Positions 24,799 through 32,857 of a stretch of 64,000 bases of DNA are shown piece by piece. This DNA is from Enterocola sp045611845 (lineage in GTDB: Bacteria > Bacteroidota > Bacteroidia > Bacteroidales > Paludibacteraceae). Where the stretch lies: the NCBI GenBank assembly GCA_045611845.1, contig JAZKXZ010000001.1, forward strand, positions 1-64,000. The letters run 5' to 3'. The notes under the pieces are model-generated. The model made no database searches. It was not told where the DNA came from and saw only the letters and a list, made by a program, of their open reading frames with translations. The translations under genes were made by a program, and so were the position numbers. Numbering within the stretch: the stretch's first letter is position 1; each line of letters starts with the position of its first letter.

Positions 24799-25971
24799 AT
24801 GAAAGAAGTATATTTAGGATTGATTGGCTTAGTTTTAATTGTAGCCATGGTTGATTGCAAACAAGATAGTGCTTTAATGTCTGAGCCAGAAAATGAATCT
24901 AAAACACCTACGGAAGGTTCTGTAGTGTATAGTGAGTTACTTAAAGATAACCAACTTATAGAGCTGTGTGTGGACTCTATTGTAAATTTGGGAGATACAG
25001 AACATCCTGCATATTTTTATGTAAATCTTTCTCACACAATATTTAATTCTCCTGTAGAAAACGAACAAACAAACACCAACAGTGCTTTCTACGCTGTAAC
25101 ATTCAACGATTTAGAAGAATTTATTTCAATTTACGCAGAGGCTCAAACTCTGGGCGGTGATGCTCCCATGACAAACGAACAAAAACAGTCTGCTTACCAC
25201 CATTTCTACAACTTTCTTATGGAAAACAACATTGATGCAGCACAACTAGTTTCTATGACTCTGCAAAATCCTTCTATTTTAAAACCTACATTAGAATCTG
25301 GTACTATTGTACCTGCAAAAGGTCCGGACGACTATGATCCTGTTCTTCCAGAAGTACCAATTATTCTACCTGATCCACCTTCAAGACCTATTTATCGTGT
25401 CACAGAAAATGCTGTTTTAGACTCTATTTTGTCGCACATCGTGTTGCTAAGAGATGGTTTGATACTACCATACATCATACATTCCGAAAATGATAGTTTA
25501 AAGAATGTTGCCGAAGGTCCAGACCCTTACAACGAAAACACATATGTAAGTTACATAAATGATGGGGACCATGATTCAAGACATTATTACGACACGCAAA
25601 CATTCCAATCTCCTATTTACACTTGCAGATATGGCACTAAAGGTTGTCCTATGGTAGAATGCGAATTTAATATAGAAGGTTGGTACGCTAGCAAACGCCA
25701 GGGGGATACAAAAAATATTTTATATGTTCCATATTTAAAAACTATTATCAAAAATATTCACGTTGGAGCCACTATGCATCTAGAAGGCAATGTTACATAT
25801 ATCCAACCTGATATTAGAGGATTATCTACTGAAGAATATCCTGTTATAGGTGGTGGCGAAATAGTTGTTAATTATGGAGATGATTGGTTGGTAAAACGAG
25901 TTGGAAGACTTAAATTTACTGTTGATGGTAAAACAGGATATATAGAAAACTCTTGGAATAGTAACGAATAA
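24799..25971 (+). CDS. Lipoprotein of unknown function, paralogue 1
   Basis: The 390-residue protein has a lipoprotein signal ending IVAMVDC (Cys20). The mature part shares with the protein at 27.4 kb a TPTEGSV.YSE(L/I)LKD opening, a VDSIVN.G block, AYF.VNLSHT, an all-helical segment, and a C-terminal block with YTCRYGTK..PMV.CEF...GWY.SKR.GD.K. I recognise no family. The conserved Cys residues and beta-rich C-terminus suggest a surface or periplasmic domain. A conserved RNA leader precedes it. Confidence 0.75.
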   Translation: MKEVYLGLIGLVLIVAMVDCKQDSALMSEPENESKTPTEGSVVYSELLKDNQLIELCVDSIVNLGDTEHPAYFYVNLSHTIFNSPVENEQTNTNSAFYAVTFNDLEEFISIYAEAQTLGGDAPMTNEQKQSAYHHFYNFLMENNIDAAQLVSMTLQNPSILKPTLESGTIVPAKGPDDYDPVLPEVPIILPDPPSRPIYRVTENAVLDSILSHIVLLRDGLILPYIIHSENDSLKNVAEGPDPYNENTYVSYINDGDHDSRHYYDTQTFQSPIYTCRYGTKGCPMVECEFNIEGWYASKRQGDTKNILYVPYLKTIIKNIHVGATMHLEGNVTYIQPDIRGLSTEEYPVIGGGEIVVNYGDDWLVKRVGRLKFTVDGKTGYIENSWNSNE

Positions 25972-26024
25972 ATGATTTTTTTGTATATTTGTTTTTAAAG
26001 CAAAATAATAAAAAAAGAACATTT

Positions 26025-27161
26025 ATGAACAACTTTGTATTTCAAAATACTACCAAACTTATTTTTGGTAAAGGACAAATAGGAAGACTTAGCAAGGAAC
26101 TTCCTCGTGGCAAACGCATATTGGTTACCTTTGGTGGTGGCAGTGTGAAAAAGAATGGTGTGTACGACCAAGTGAAAACTGCTCTACAAGAGTTTGACCA
26201 CATTGAATTTTGGGGCATTGAGCCAAATCCAAAAGTAGAAACTCTGCGCAAAGCTGTAGAAATTTGTAAAAAGGAAAATATAGAATTTATTCTTGCTGTG
26301 GGTGGTGGTAGCGTGCTAGATGGCACTAAACTTATTGCAGCCGCTGCAGTGATAGACGCCGATGCTTGGGAACTTGTTTTAAACCCTAGCCTTTTAAACG
26401 GCACTCTGCCTTTTGCTAGTGTAATGACTCTGCCTGCCACCGGATCTGAAATGAACAAAGGCGCAGTAATCTCAAATCTTGCCACAGACGAGAAATATCC
26501 TTTCTACAACACCTACCCTGTGTTTTCTATTCTAGACCCAGAAAGCACATTTACCCTACCTGAGTTTCAAGTTTCTTGTGGTATTGCCGACACCTTTGTA
26601 CACGTAATGGAACAATATCTTACCATTACAAACTGTTCTCCACTTATGGACCGTTGGGCAGAAGGCATCCTTCAAACACTCATAGAAATTGCACCTAAGA
26701 TAAAAGAAAATCAATGCGATTATGATGCCATGTCAAACTTTATGATGTGCGCCACTATGGGACTAAACGGTTTTGTGGCAATGGGTGTGCCTCAAGACTG
26801 GGCTACTCATATGATTGGTCATGAAATCACAGCTCTAACTGGCACTACTCACGGCCAAACGCTTGTAATGGTGCTTCCACGCCTAATGAACGTGATGCGT
26901 GAGCAAAAAGCCGATAAAATTCTTCAATATGGCGAACGTGTTTGGGGTATTACCGAAGGTAGCAAAGACGAACGTATCGACAGCACTATTGCTGCTACAA
27001 AAGAGTTTTTTGCATCATTAAATCTTGCCACAGAATTTTCTGAACTAAATATTGGAAGAGATATTTTAGACGAAATAGTTCGCCGTTTTAAAGAACGTGG
27101 TACTAAACTTGGCGAAAACGCTAATATCGATTTTGAAATTATTGAGAAAATCCTAAACTAA
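26025..27161 (+). CDS. Iron-containing alcohol dehydrogenase (BdhA/YqhD type)
   Basis: The 378-residue family-III alcohol dehydrogenase has the NAD(P)-binding GGGSVKK and GGGSVLDGTK motifs, LPATGSEMN, the iron-ligand region ADTFVHVMEQYLT, and GVPQDWATHMIGHEITALTGTTHGQTL with its histidines. An upstream ATG at 25989 would overlap the TATATTTG -7 box at 25984-25991, so the start at 26025 (MNNFVFQNTTKLIFGKG) is preferred. It probably reduces short aldehydes with NADPH. It lies between the two lipoprotein paralogues with its own promoter. Confidence 0.9.
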   Translation: MNNFVFQNTTKLIFGKGQIGRLSKELPRGKRILVTFGGGSVKKNGVYDQVKTALQEFDHIEFWGIEPNPKVETLRKAVEICKKENIEFILAVGGGSVLDGTKLIAAAAVIDADAWELVLNPSLLNGTLPFASVMTLPATGSEMNKGAVISNLATDEKYPFYNTYPVFSILDPESTFTLPEFQVSCGIADTFVHVMEQYLTITNCSPLMDRWAEGILQTLIEIAPKIKENQCDYDAMSNFMMCATMGLNGFVAMGVPQDWATHMIGHEITALTGTTHGQTLVMVLPRLMNVMREQKADKILQYGERVWGITEGSKDERIDSTIAATKEFFASLNLATEFSELNIGRDILDEIVRRFKERGTKLGENANIDFEIIEKILN

Positions 27162-27323
27162 ATTGTTATATTTTTTTACTATTGTAATTATTTTGCAACA
27201 GAGTTACACACAAAAAAATGACAATAAAAAGAATATTTAGTTAAGAAGAATTGCAAAAAATTAATTTTTCGTTTCCTTAATCTCAATTTATCTTTTTTAA
27301 AACGCACAAGCATTCTGCTTATT

Positions 27324-27408
27324 TATATTTGCTATGACGTTTGAGTTGAACGCTACATTTGCTCAAACGCTCATAGCATTTTTTTGTAGCAATTTAAAAT
27401 GAATAAAT
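27324..27408 (+). promoter_or_regulatory. Structured leader of lipoprotein gene 2 (hairpin plus predicted pseudoknot)
   Basis: A TATATTTG -7 box (27324-27331) is followed by a hairpin pairing CGTTTGAG (27338-27345) with CTCAAACG (27362-27369), and continuing GCTATGA (27331-27337) with TCATAGC (27371-27377), with one bulge. The loop holds GCTACA (27352-27357), complementary to TGTAGC (27385-27390). Relative to the copy at 24.7 kb, stem bases differ but pairing is kept, while loop and partner are conserved. Confidence 0.68.
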
Positions 27409-28569
27409 ATGAATAGATTTTTTTATACAATGCTTGGTTTAGAAATCATGGCTTGTATGGTAGGATGCAAAAAAGATGATAATATATTAGAATCAGAACC
27501 AAAAGAACATCAAACTCCTACCGAAGGTTCTGTAATGTATAGTGAAATACTCAAAGATGGAGAAATCATAGAACAAAGCATAGACTCCATTGTAAATTTT
27601 GGTAATGACGCAAACCCTGCTTACTTTTTTGTAAATTTATCGCACACGGTAAATGGCATTGAAGTTCCAGACAATCATCGTGACAATTGTGCTTTCTTTA
27701 CAACATCACGTAAAGAACTAGAAGATTTTATTCAGTTGTATGCACAGGATCAGTCTTTATCTGTGGGCAATACTCTTACCAACGAAGAAAAAGCAAATGC
27801 TTTTAAGCATCTATACGACTTTATTAAAGAGAATAACATAGATGCTACAGAGTTTGTATATAAAACTCTAAAAAATCCGAATATTTTACCTACGACATTG
27901 GCTTCTGGTAGTGTAGATCCTATAGATGATTCAAGTTCACTTAAACCTATTAAGCCAATTTATCCTTTCGACCCAAACGATATTCCAGACGATATCCGAC
28001 CACTCATTACAAGAGTTGGAAGTCATCATGAAGATGCAGTTATTGACTCCTTATTAAGATATGTTGTATTACTTGAAGATGCACTTGATATACCATTCTC
28101 TATTACATACGACGACAGCCCTGACGATATAACAAAAATAGACAAACTGAACTTAAGCCATTTTGTTAGTTACCTAAACGTAATAAGTCTCAACGAAGAA
28201 GAATATTACGAAACTGAATATTTTGATTCTCCAAAATATACTTGTAGATATGGAACTAAAAATAATCCAATGGTTTATTGCGAGTTTTATGTACATGGCT
28301 GGTATAAAAGTAAACGATTGGGAGATAAGAAACCTATTTTGTATATGCCTTATCTAAAAACTCTAATTGTTGATGCTCACATAGGCGCAACTATGAGACT
28401 AAGTGGTGAAACAGAATATTACAATCCAGACATTAGAAAAACAGACAACAACGAGTATGCTGTTGTAGGTTCTGGTCAGGTAAGAATTGAATATGGCGAT
28501 AGCTTTTTAGTGTGCAGAAAAGCCCTATTATGTTTCAGAGTTGATGGTGAAAAAGGTTTTGAAAAATAA
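27409..28569 (+). CDS. Lipoprotein of unknown function, paralogue 2
   Basis: The 386-residue lipoprotein has a lipobox ending CMVGC (Cys20) and is clearly homologous to the 24.8-kb gene over its whole length. Shared blocks are TPTEGSVMYSEILKDGE, NPAYFFVNLSHT, YTCRYGTKNNPMVYCEFYVHGWY and an R-D-x-K-P-I-L-Y-x-P-Y-L-K-T-like stretch. The middle part, about residues 170-215, is the most divergent. The pair probably arose by duplication together with the promoter and leader. Function is unknown; the signal suggests export and anchoring in an envelope membrane. Confidence 0.75.
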   Translation: MNRFFYTMLGLEIMACMVGCKKDDNILESEPKEHQTPTEGSVMYSEILKDGEIIEQSIDSIVNFGNDANPAYFFVNLSHTVNGIEVPDNHRDNCAFFTTSRKELEDFIQLYAQDQSLSVGNTLTNEEKANAFKHLYDFIKENNIDATEFVYKTLKNPNILPTTLASGSVDPIDDSSSLKPIKPIYPFDPNDIPDDIRPLITRVGSHHEDAVIDSLLRYVVLLEDALDIPFSITYDDSPDDITKIDKLNLSHFVSYLNVISLNEEEYYETEYFDSPKYTCRYGTKNNPMVYCEFYVHGWYKSKRLGDKKPILYMPYLKTLIVDAHIGATMRLSGETEYYNPDIRKTDNNEYAVVGSGQVRIEYGDSFLVCRKALLCFRVDGEKGFEK

Positions 28570-28584
28570 GTTGGGATGATAATG

Positions 28585-28615
28585 TTGCCTATTCTCTAAA
28601 ATTACAGTAAATTTG
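28585..28615 (+). promoter_or_regulatory. umuDC promoter
   Basis: TTG (28585-28587) and TAAATTTG (28608-28615) are spaced by 20 bases, matching the Bacteroidota primary sigma consensus. No LexA-type palindrome was recognised. Confidence 0.65.
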
Positions 28616-28647
28616 TTTCTTGAAGCTGAAATTTATTACCCAACCCC

Positions 28648-29070
28648 ATGGAAAGTTTTATCCCACACAAAATAGAAGGGTCGTTTGAGAGTGAAATGCT
28701 TGGCGATGTGAAAGCCGGCTTCCCCTCTCCTGCCGAAGATATGCGTGAGCATTTAGACCTAATCAAACTCCTTGTAAAACACAAGGCATCCACTTTTTTC
28801 TTTCGTGTAAGTGGTGTATCTATGGTAGATGCAGCAATGGACGAAGGCGATATTCTTATTGTTGACCGTGCCATAGACCCATACAACAATTGCAAAGCGG
28901 TGTGCTATATAGATGGCGAATACACGGTAAAACGTGTTGAAATTCACTCTGAATGTGTGCGTCTTATGCCTGCTAACGAAAACAACTCTGCATACAAACC
29001 TATTGAAATTACCCCAGAAAATGAGTTTATGATTTGGGGCGTGGTTACTTACGTGATTAAGAAAATGTAA
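28648..29070 (+). CDS. umuD: UmuD: S24-family autoproteolytic subunit of DNA polymerase V
   Basis: The 140-residue LexA/UmuD-type peptidase shows the Ala23-Gly24 cleavage site (KAGFPSP), the catalytic Ser58 in SGVSM and Lys95 in YTVKR. RecA-stimulated self-cleavage gives UmuD', which activates UmuC for translesion synthesis. It lies one base before the umuC ATG, and the length is normal for UmuD, which lacks the LexA DNA-binding domain. Confidence 0.93.
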   Translation: MESFIPHKIEGSFESEMLGDVKAGFPSPAEDMREHLDLIKLLVKHKASTFFFRVSGVSMVDAAMDEGDILIVDRAIDPYNNCKAVCYIDGEYTVKRVEIHSECVRLMPANENNSAYKPIEITPENEFMIWGVVTYVIKKM

Positions 29071-29071
29071 A

Positions 29072-30337
29072 ATGTTTGCCCTAGCCGATTGTAACAACTT
29101 TTTTGCCTCTTGCGAAAGGGTATTCCGTCCCGACTTGCAAGGAAAACCCGTCATTGTGCTTTCAAACAATGATGGTTGCGCCGTGGCGCGTAGCAATGAA
29201 GCTAAAGCACTCGGCATTAAAATGGGCGACCCACTTTTTAAAATCAGAGATATTGTAAACAAACATAAAATAGCAGTTTTCTCTGGCAATATGGCACTCT
29301 ATGGCGATATGTCGCAACGTGTGCGTTGGGTACTTGAGGAATTTGCCCCTTCTATAGAGGTGTATTCGATAGACGAGGCGTTTCTCGATCTTCGAGGTAT
29401 GGAAAATATAGATTTTGACAAGTATGCCAAAACTATTTCGAAGCGTTGCTACAAAATGACTTCTATACCTGTTTCGGTAGGCATTGCGCCCACAAAAACA
29501 CTTGCCAAAATAGCTTCAAAACTCTGCAAACAATATCCACGACTAAAAGGTGGTTGCTATATGCATCGCCCTGAGGATATTGAAAAAGTGCTACGCAAAT
29601 ACCCTATCGAAGATGTTTGGGGTATAGGCAGACGCACCACTACCAAACTAAAACTTATGGGCGTGTACACTGCCTACGACTTCACTCAGTTGAGTGAAAG
29701 CAGAGTGCGCAGTTTGTTTAGCATCACGGGGTTAAGAACTTGGAAAGAACTGCAAGGCATACCTTGCATAGATTTTGAAGATGGATTTGAGGCAAAACAA
29801 TCTATTTGCGTGTCGCGCAGTTTTTCATCTGAAATATACGACGTAAAAGAGCTTCAAGAACAAATTGCCAACTTTAGCGCATCTATGGCTGAAAAGCTTC
29901 GCAAACAACAATCTGCCGTGTGTGAAATGGTTGTTTTTGCCTATACAAACCGTTTTAAAGAACACGAGCCACAAACACACGGCAGCGTGTTAATATCTTT
30001 TGTAACCCCAACATCGGAGCAACGCACCATAGTGAGTAAAGCAGCAGAAGCTGTTAGAGAACTTTTCAAAAAAGGTTACGGATATAAAAAAGCAGGAGTA
30101 GTTGCCACAAAAATTGTGTCAGACAAATGCATAATGCACTCGCTTTTTGAAGACGCCCAAGCCACCGAGCGCGAGCACAAAATCACCACCGTACTCGACA
30201 CCATAAACAAAACATTTGGCAAAGGCACTATCAAACTCGCCGTGCAAGGTAGCGGCCACATCAAATCTTCAAGCGACAACCAATCACCCCACTACACCAC
30301 CCTCTGGACCGACATTCCAAGGGTGAGCGTGAAATAA
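29072..30337 (+). CDS. umuC: UmuC: Y-family DNA polymerase V catalytic subunit
   Basis: The 421-residue polymerase begins MFALADCNNFFASCERVF, with the catalytic acid in ADCNNF, and has YSIDEAFLDL with the second catalytic acidic pair, GIAPTKTLAKIAS, and a helix-hairpin-helix VWGIGRRTTTKL. The C-terminus is of UmuC type. It performs error-prone bypass of DNA lesions, with UmuD' as partner. It forms a two-gene operon with umuD; the downstream gene is convergent. Confidence 0.94.
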   Translation: MFALADCNNFFASCERVFRPDLQGKPVIVLSNNDGCAVARSNEAKALGIKMGDPLFKIRDIVNKHKIAVFSGNMALYGDMSQRVRWVLEEFAPSIEVYSIDEAFLDLRGMENIDFDKYAKTISKRCYKMTSIPVSVGIAPTKTLAKIASKLCKQYPRLKGGCYMHRPEDIEKVLRKYPIEDVWGIGRRTTTKLKLMGVYTAYDFTQLSESRVRSLFSITGLRTWKELQGIPCIDFEDGFEAKQSICVSRSFSSEIYDVKELQEQIANFSASMAEKLRKQQSAVCEMVVFAYTNRFKEHEPQTHGSVLISFVTPTSEQRTIVSKAAEAVRELFKKGYGYKKAGVVATKIVSDKCIMHSLFEDAQATEREHKITTVLDTINKTFGKGTIKLAVQGSGHIKSSSDNQSPHYTTLWTDIPRVSVK

Positions 30338-30338
30338 A

Positions 30339-31349
30339 CTACTTCAAAATCACCTTTGATAGATAAGGAATTTTGCTTATAAGTACACTTAGAAGTAAAC
30401 TTGCAAAAAGTGAGATTACAACGGTAAGCAAGCATTTTACCATTGGGAGAGTTTCTAGATATGGAGAGTTAAATAGTAATGCAATAAATATTGGATGTAT
30501 TAAATATATACCAAAAGAGTAACTTGACAAAGGCATTAAAACTTTGTTCATAACACCGCGCAGAAGTTTGTTTTCCACAGGTTTTATCTGCATTAAAAGC
30601 ATATACAAAGCCACAGAACCAAGCAAAATATTTGGCATTGAGTATGAATACAAGCACTCGTTTGGTGCGCCACTTATATCCGACAAAAGGTAAGTTCCTA
30701 ACCCTGTTGCAATCCAACTTATTAGGAATATGACTGCCCATACCAACTTGCTGGTCGTCTGAGCTTTAGAGTCTCTTTGCAATTGGTATCCCAACATATA
30801 ATACGATGCACAGCCTACTAAAGAAAGTATGCTTATGTTTCTTATCACATTGCCTGTGTACAACGAATATACACCCATCAATATAAATGCCACCACATAA
30901 ACTGCAAGTGAATGTACCTTGCTTAGCCATTTATTAATAAGTGGAGTGAGCACATACATCACTGCTATCATAGGCAAAAACCACAAATGATAATGCGGAG
31001 CAATTATGCTTTTAAGGCAAAACGGTTTGTCGGCAACAACAATATAAATGAGTTGCCAAAACATATAAACAAAGAATAATTTAACTGCCTTAGCTAAAAA
31101 AGAACTAAACTTATAACGGCTGTTTTCTATATGAAACAAACCTGAAATCATAAAAAACAAAGGCACAGCATACCTACACAGAGCATCAAGCGCATTAAAT
31201 CCATGCCACAAAGCGCCCCCGTATGCCGACAAGAAATAACCTGCCACCGCATGAATGCACACCACGCCCACCGTGGCAATCGCTCTAATATAATCTACCT
31301 GTACTCTTCTATTTTCCACTGCCGTATTAGCAATTAATCTTAATTGCAC
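30339..31349 (-). CDS. Acyltransferase family 3 membrane protein
   Basis: The 336-residue protein with about ten membrane helices starts its domain with VDYIRAIATVGVVCIHAV, containing the family His. It has the FFMISGLFHIE and HYHLWFLPMIAVMYVLTPL segments typical of acyltransferase_3 proteins that O-acylate surface sugars. The stop lies one base from the end of umuC on the opposite strand. The substrate is unknown. A few N-terminal residues before the first helix may be extra, but no better start is obvious. Confidence 0.85.
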   Translation of the reverse strand: MQLRLIANTAVENRRVQVDYIRAIATVGVVCIHAVAGYFLSAYGGALWHGFNALDALCRYAVPLFFMISGLFHIENSRYKFSSFLAKAVKLFFVYMFWQLIYIVVADKPFCLKSIIAPHYHLWFLPMIAVMYVLTPLINKWLSKVHSLAVYVVAFILMGVYSLYTGNVIRNISILSLVGCASYYMLGYQLQRDSKAQTTSKLVWAVIFLISWIATGLGTYLLSDISGAPNECLYSYSMPNILLGSVALYMLLMQIKPVENKLLRGVMNKVLMPLSSYSFGIYLIHPIFIALLFNSPYLETLPMVKCLLTVVISLFASLLLSVLISKIPYLSKVILK

Positions 31350-31438
31350 AAATTTACTGTTTTTACTCTTGAAAAGAGAGAAAATATGTTAGATTTTAGT
31401 TTTAAAACCTTAATTTTGTATTACTAATACGTAAAACA

Positions 31439-32209
31439 ATGAAAGAAATTAACCCTAAAGAAACAACTCGTGCATTTGAAACATGGTTAAATGCACAATT
31501 GGGCAACAAGAAAAGAATTGTAGTGTTTACTGGTGCAGGTGTGAGTGCAGATAGCGGAATTGCAACTTTTCGCGATGCCGACGGACTTTGGGCAAACTAT
31601 CGCATAGAAGAGGTTTGTACTCCAGAGGCGTTGATGCTTAATCGAGATAGGGTTATCGAATTCTACAATATGCGCCGCAAAGAGTCTTTAACAAAGAAAC
31701 CGAATGAGGGGCATATTGCTCTTGCCGAGCTAGAGCAATGGGCTGATGTATGTGTAATAACTCAAAATGTAGATAACTTGCATGAACAAGCTGGCTCTAC
31801 ACGCGTATTACACCTACACGGAGAACTAATGAAACTACGCTCCGAGAAGAACCCCACCCTTATATACGACATTGATGAATGGGAACAAAGCCTCGATGCA
31901 CGTGCCAAAGACGGAGCACTACTACGCCCTCATATTGTATTTTTTGGAGAAAGTGTGCCAATGTTTGAGTTAGCAAGCCAGATAGTAGAAAAAGCGGATA
32001 TTCTAATTATTGTGGGTACATCACTTGCTATATACCCTGCCGCCTCATTGGTCCACTATTTACGCGATGAAAATGTGCCAATTTACCTAGTTGACCCAGG
32101 CACACCAAACACTTCAATAATTGAAAATCCTTTTACCCACATCAAAGAACGAGGCGCCATAGGCGTTCCTATTTTAGTAGAAAAACTGCGTAAAGAATGG
32201 AATTTATAA
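31439..32209 (+). CDS. Sir2-family NAD-dependent protein deacylase
   Basis: The 256-residue sirtuin has VFTGAGVSADSGIATFRDADGLW, VCVITQNVDNLHEQAG, the catalytic His in LHLHGEL, and IVGTSLAIYPAASL with late LVDPG. The segment that normally carries the four zinc-binding cysteines (between LHGE and LRPHIVFFGE) has none here, so a structural zinc is not expected. It would remove acyl groups from lysines using NAD. A TAATTTTG box near 31410 is a plausible promoter element. Confidence 0.88.
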   Translation: MKEINPKETTRAFETWLNAQLGNKKRIVVFTGAGVSADSGIATFRDADGLWANYRIEEVCTPEALMLNRDRVIEFYNMRRKESLTKKPNEGHIALAELEQWADVCVITQNVDNLHEQAGSTRVLHLHGELMKLRSEKNPTLIYDIDEWEQSLDARAKDGALLRPHIVFFGESVPMFELASQIVEKADILIIVGTSLAIYPAASLVHYLRDENVPIYLVDPGTPNTSIIENPFTHIKERGAIGVPILVEKLRKEWNL

Positions 32210-32222
32210 TACAAAATCAAAT

Positions 32223-32849
32223 ATGAAAAAGAATCTATTTTTAGTCATTGCACTATTATTGGCGATGGCAGTTAACAATGTTTATGCTCAAGCAACCACT
32301 GGTACACTTGGCAATCATGAGTGGGTAGACCTAGGTCTTCCTTCTGGTACAAAATGGGCTACATGCAATGTAGATGCCACTTCTGCAGAACAAGCAGGCA
32401 AACTTTACGCTTGGGGAGAGACTACCACAAAGTCTGCGTATACCGAAGCTAATTCATTAACCGACGGCAAGCAAATGACAGACATTGCTGGAGACAAAAC
32501 CTACGATGTAGCAACTCTGAAATGGGGCGAAGGCTGGCGTACGCCTACCAAAGAAGAAATGAACGAACTACTTGAATATTGCAACGATAAGTATGTGCAA
32601 AGAGGTGGTCGTTGGGGCAGAGAATTTACAAGCACCATCAATAACCAAACTATTTTCCTACCTGCAACAGGCTCTAAAGAAGGCACCAAATTAATTGATG
32701 CCAATGGTTGTGGAGTATATTGGACATCAACCCCAACAAGCGGAAGAGGAGATTGCTGTGCAAACATGTACAACTTTGGTGCAGCCTTAGGAGAAATGGG
32801 GTCATGCGGCCGCTTCATTGGCTTGGCCATCAGACCCGTAACAAAGTAA
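32223..32849 (+). CDS. FISUMP-like secreted protein
   Basis: The 208-residue protein has a signal peptide ending VYAQ. The mature domain begins EWVDLGLPSGTKWATCNVDA, then has LYAWGETTTKSAY, GEGWRTPTKEEMNELL and CGVYWTSTP, ending FIGLAIRPV. This is the domain common in Bacteroidota and Fibrobacter surface proteins (major paralogous family). It may be surface-exposed or part of an adhesin-like set. It starts 13 bases after the sirtuin gene, probably by chance of compact layout. Confidence 0.8.
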   Translation: MKKNLFLVIALLLAMAVNNVYAQATTGTLGNHEWVDLGLPSGTKWATCNVDATSAEQAGKLYAWGETTTKSAYTEANSLTDGKQMTDIAGDKTYDVATLKWGEGWRTPTKEEMNELLEYCNDKYVQRGGRWGREFTSTINNQTIFLPATGSKEGTKLIDANGCGVYWTSTPTSGRGDCCANMYNFGAALGEMGSCGRFIGLAIRPVTK

Positions 32850-32857
32850 TGATAATC

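Noticed and set aside
25989..26024. Upstream start for the alcohol dehydrogenase
   Set aside because: It overlaps the TATATTTG -7 box, and the family N-terminus matches the ATG at 26025.
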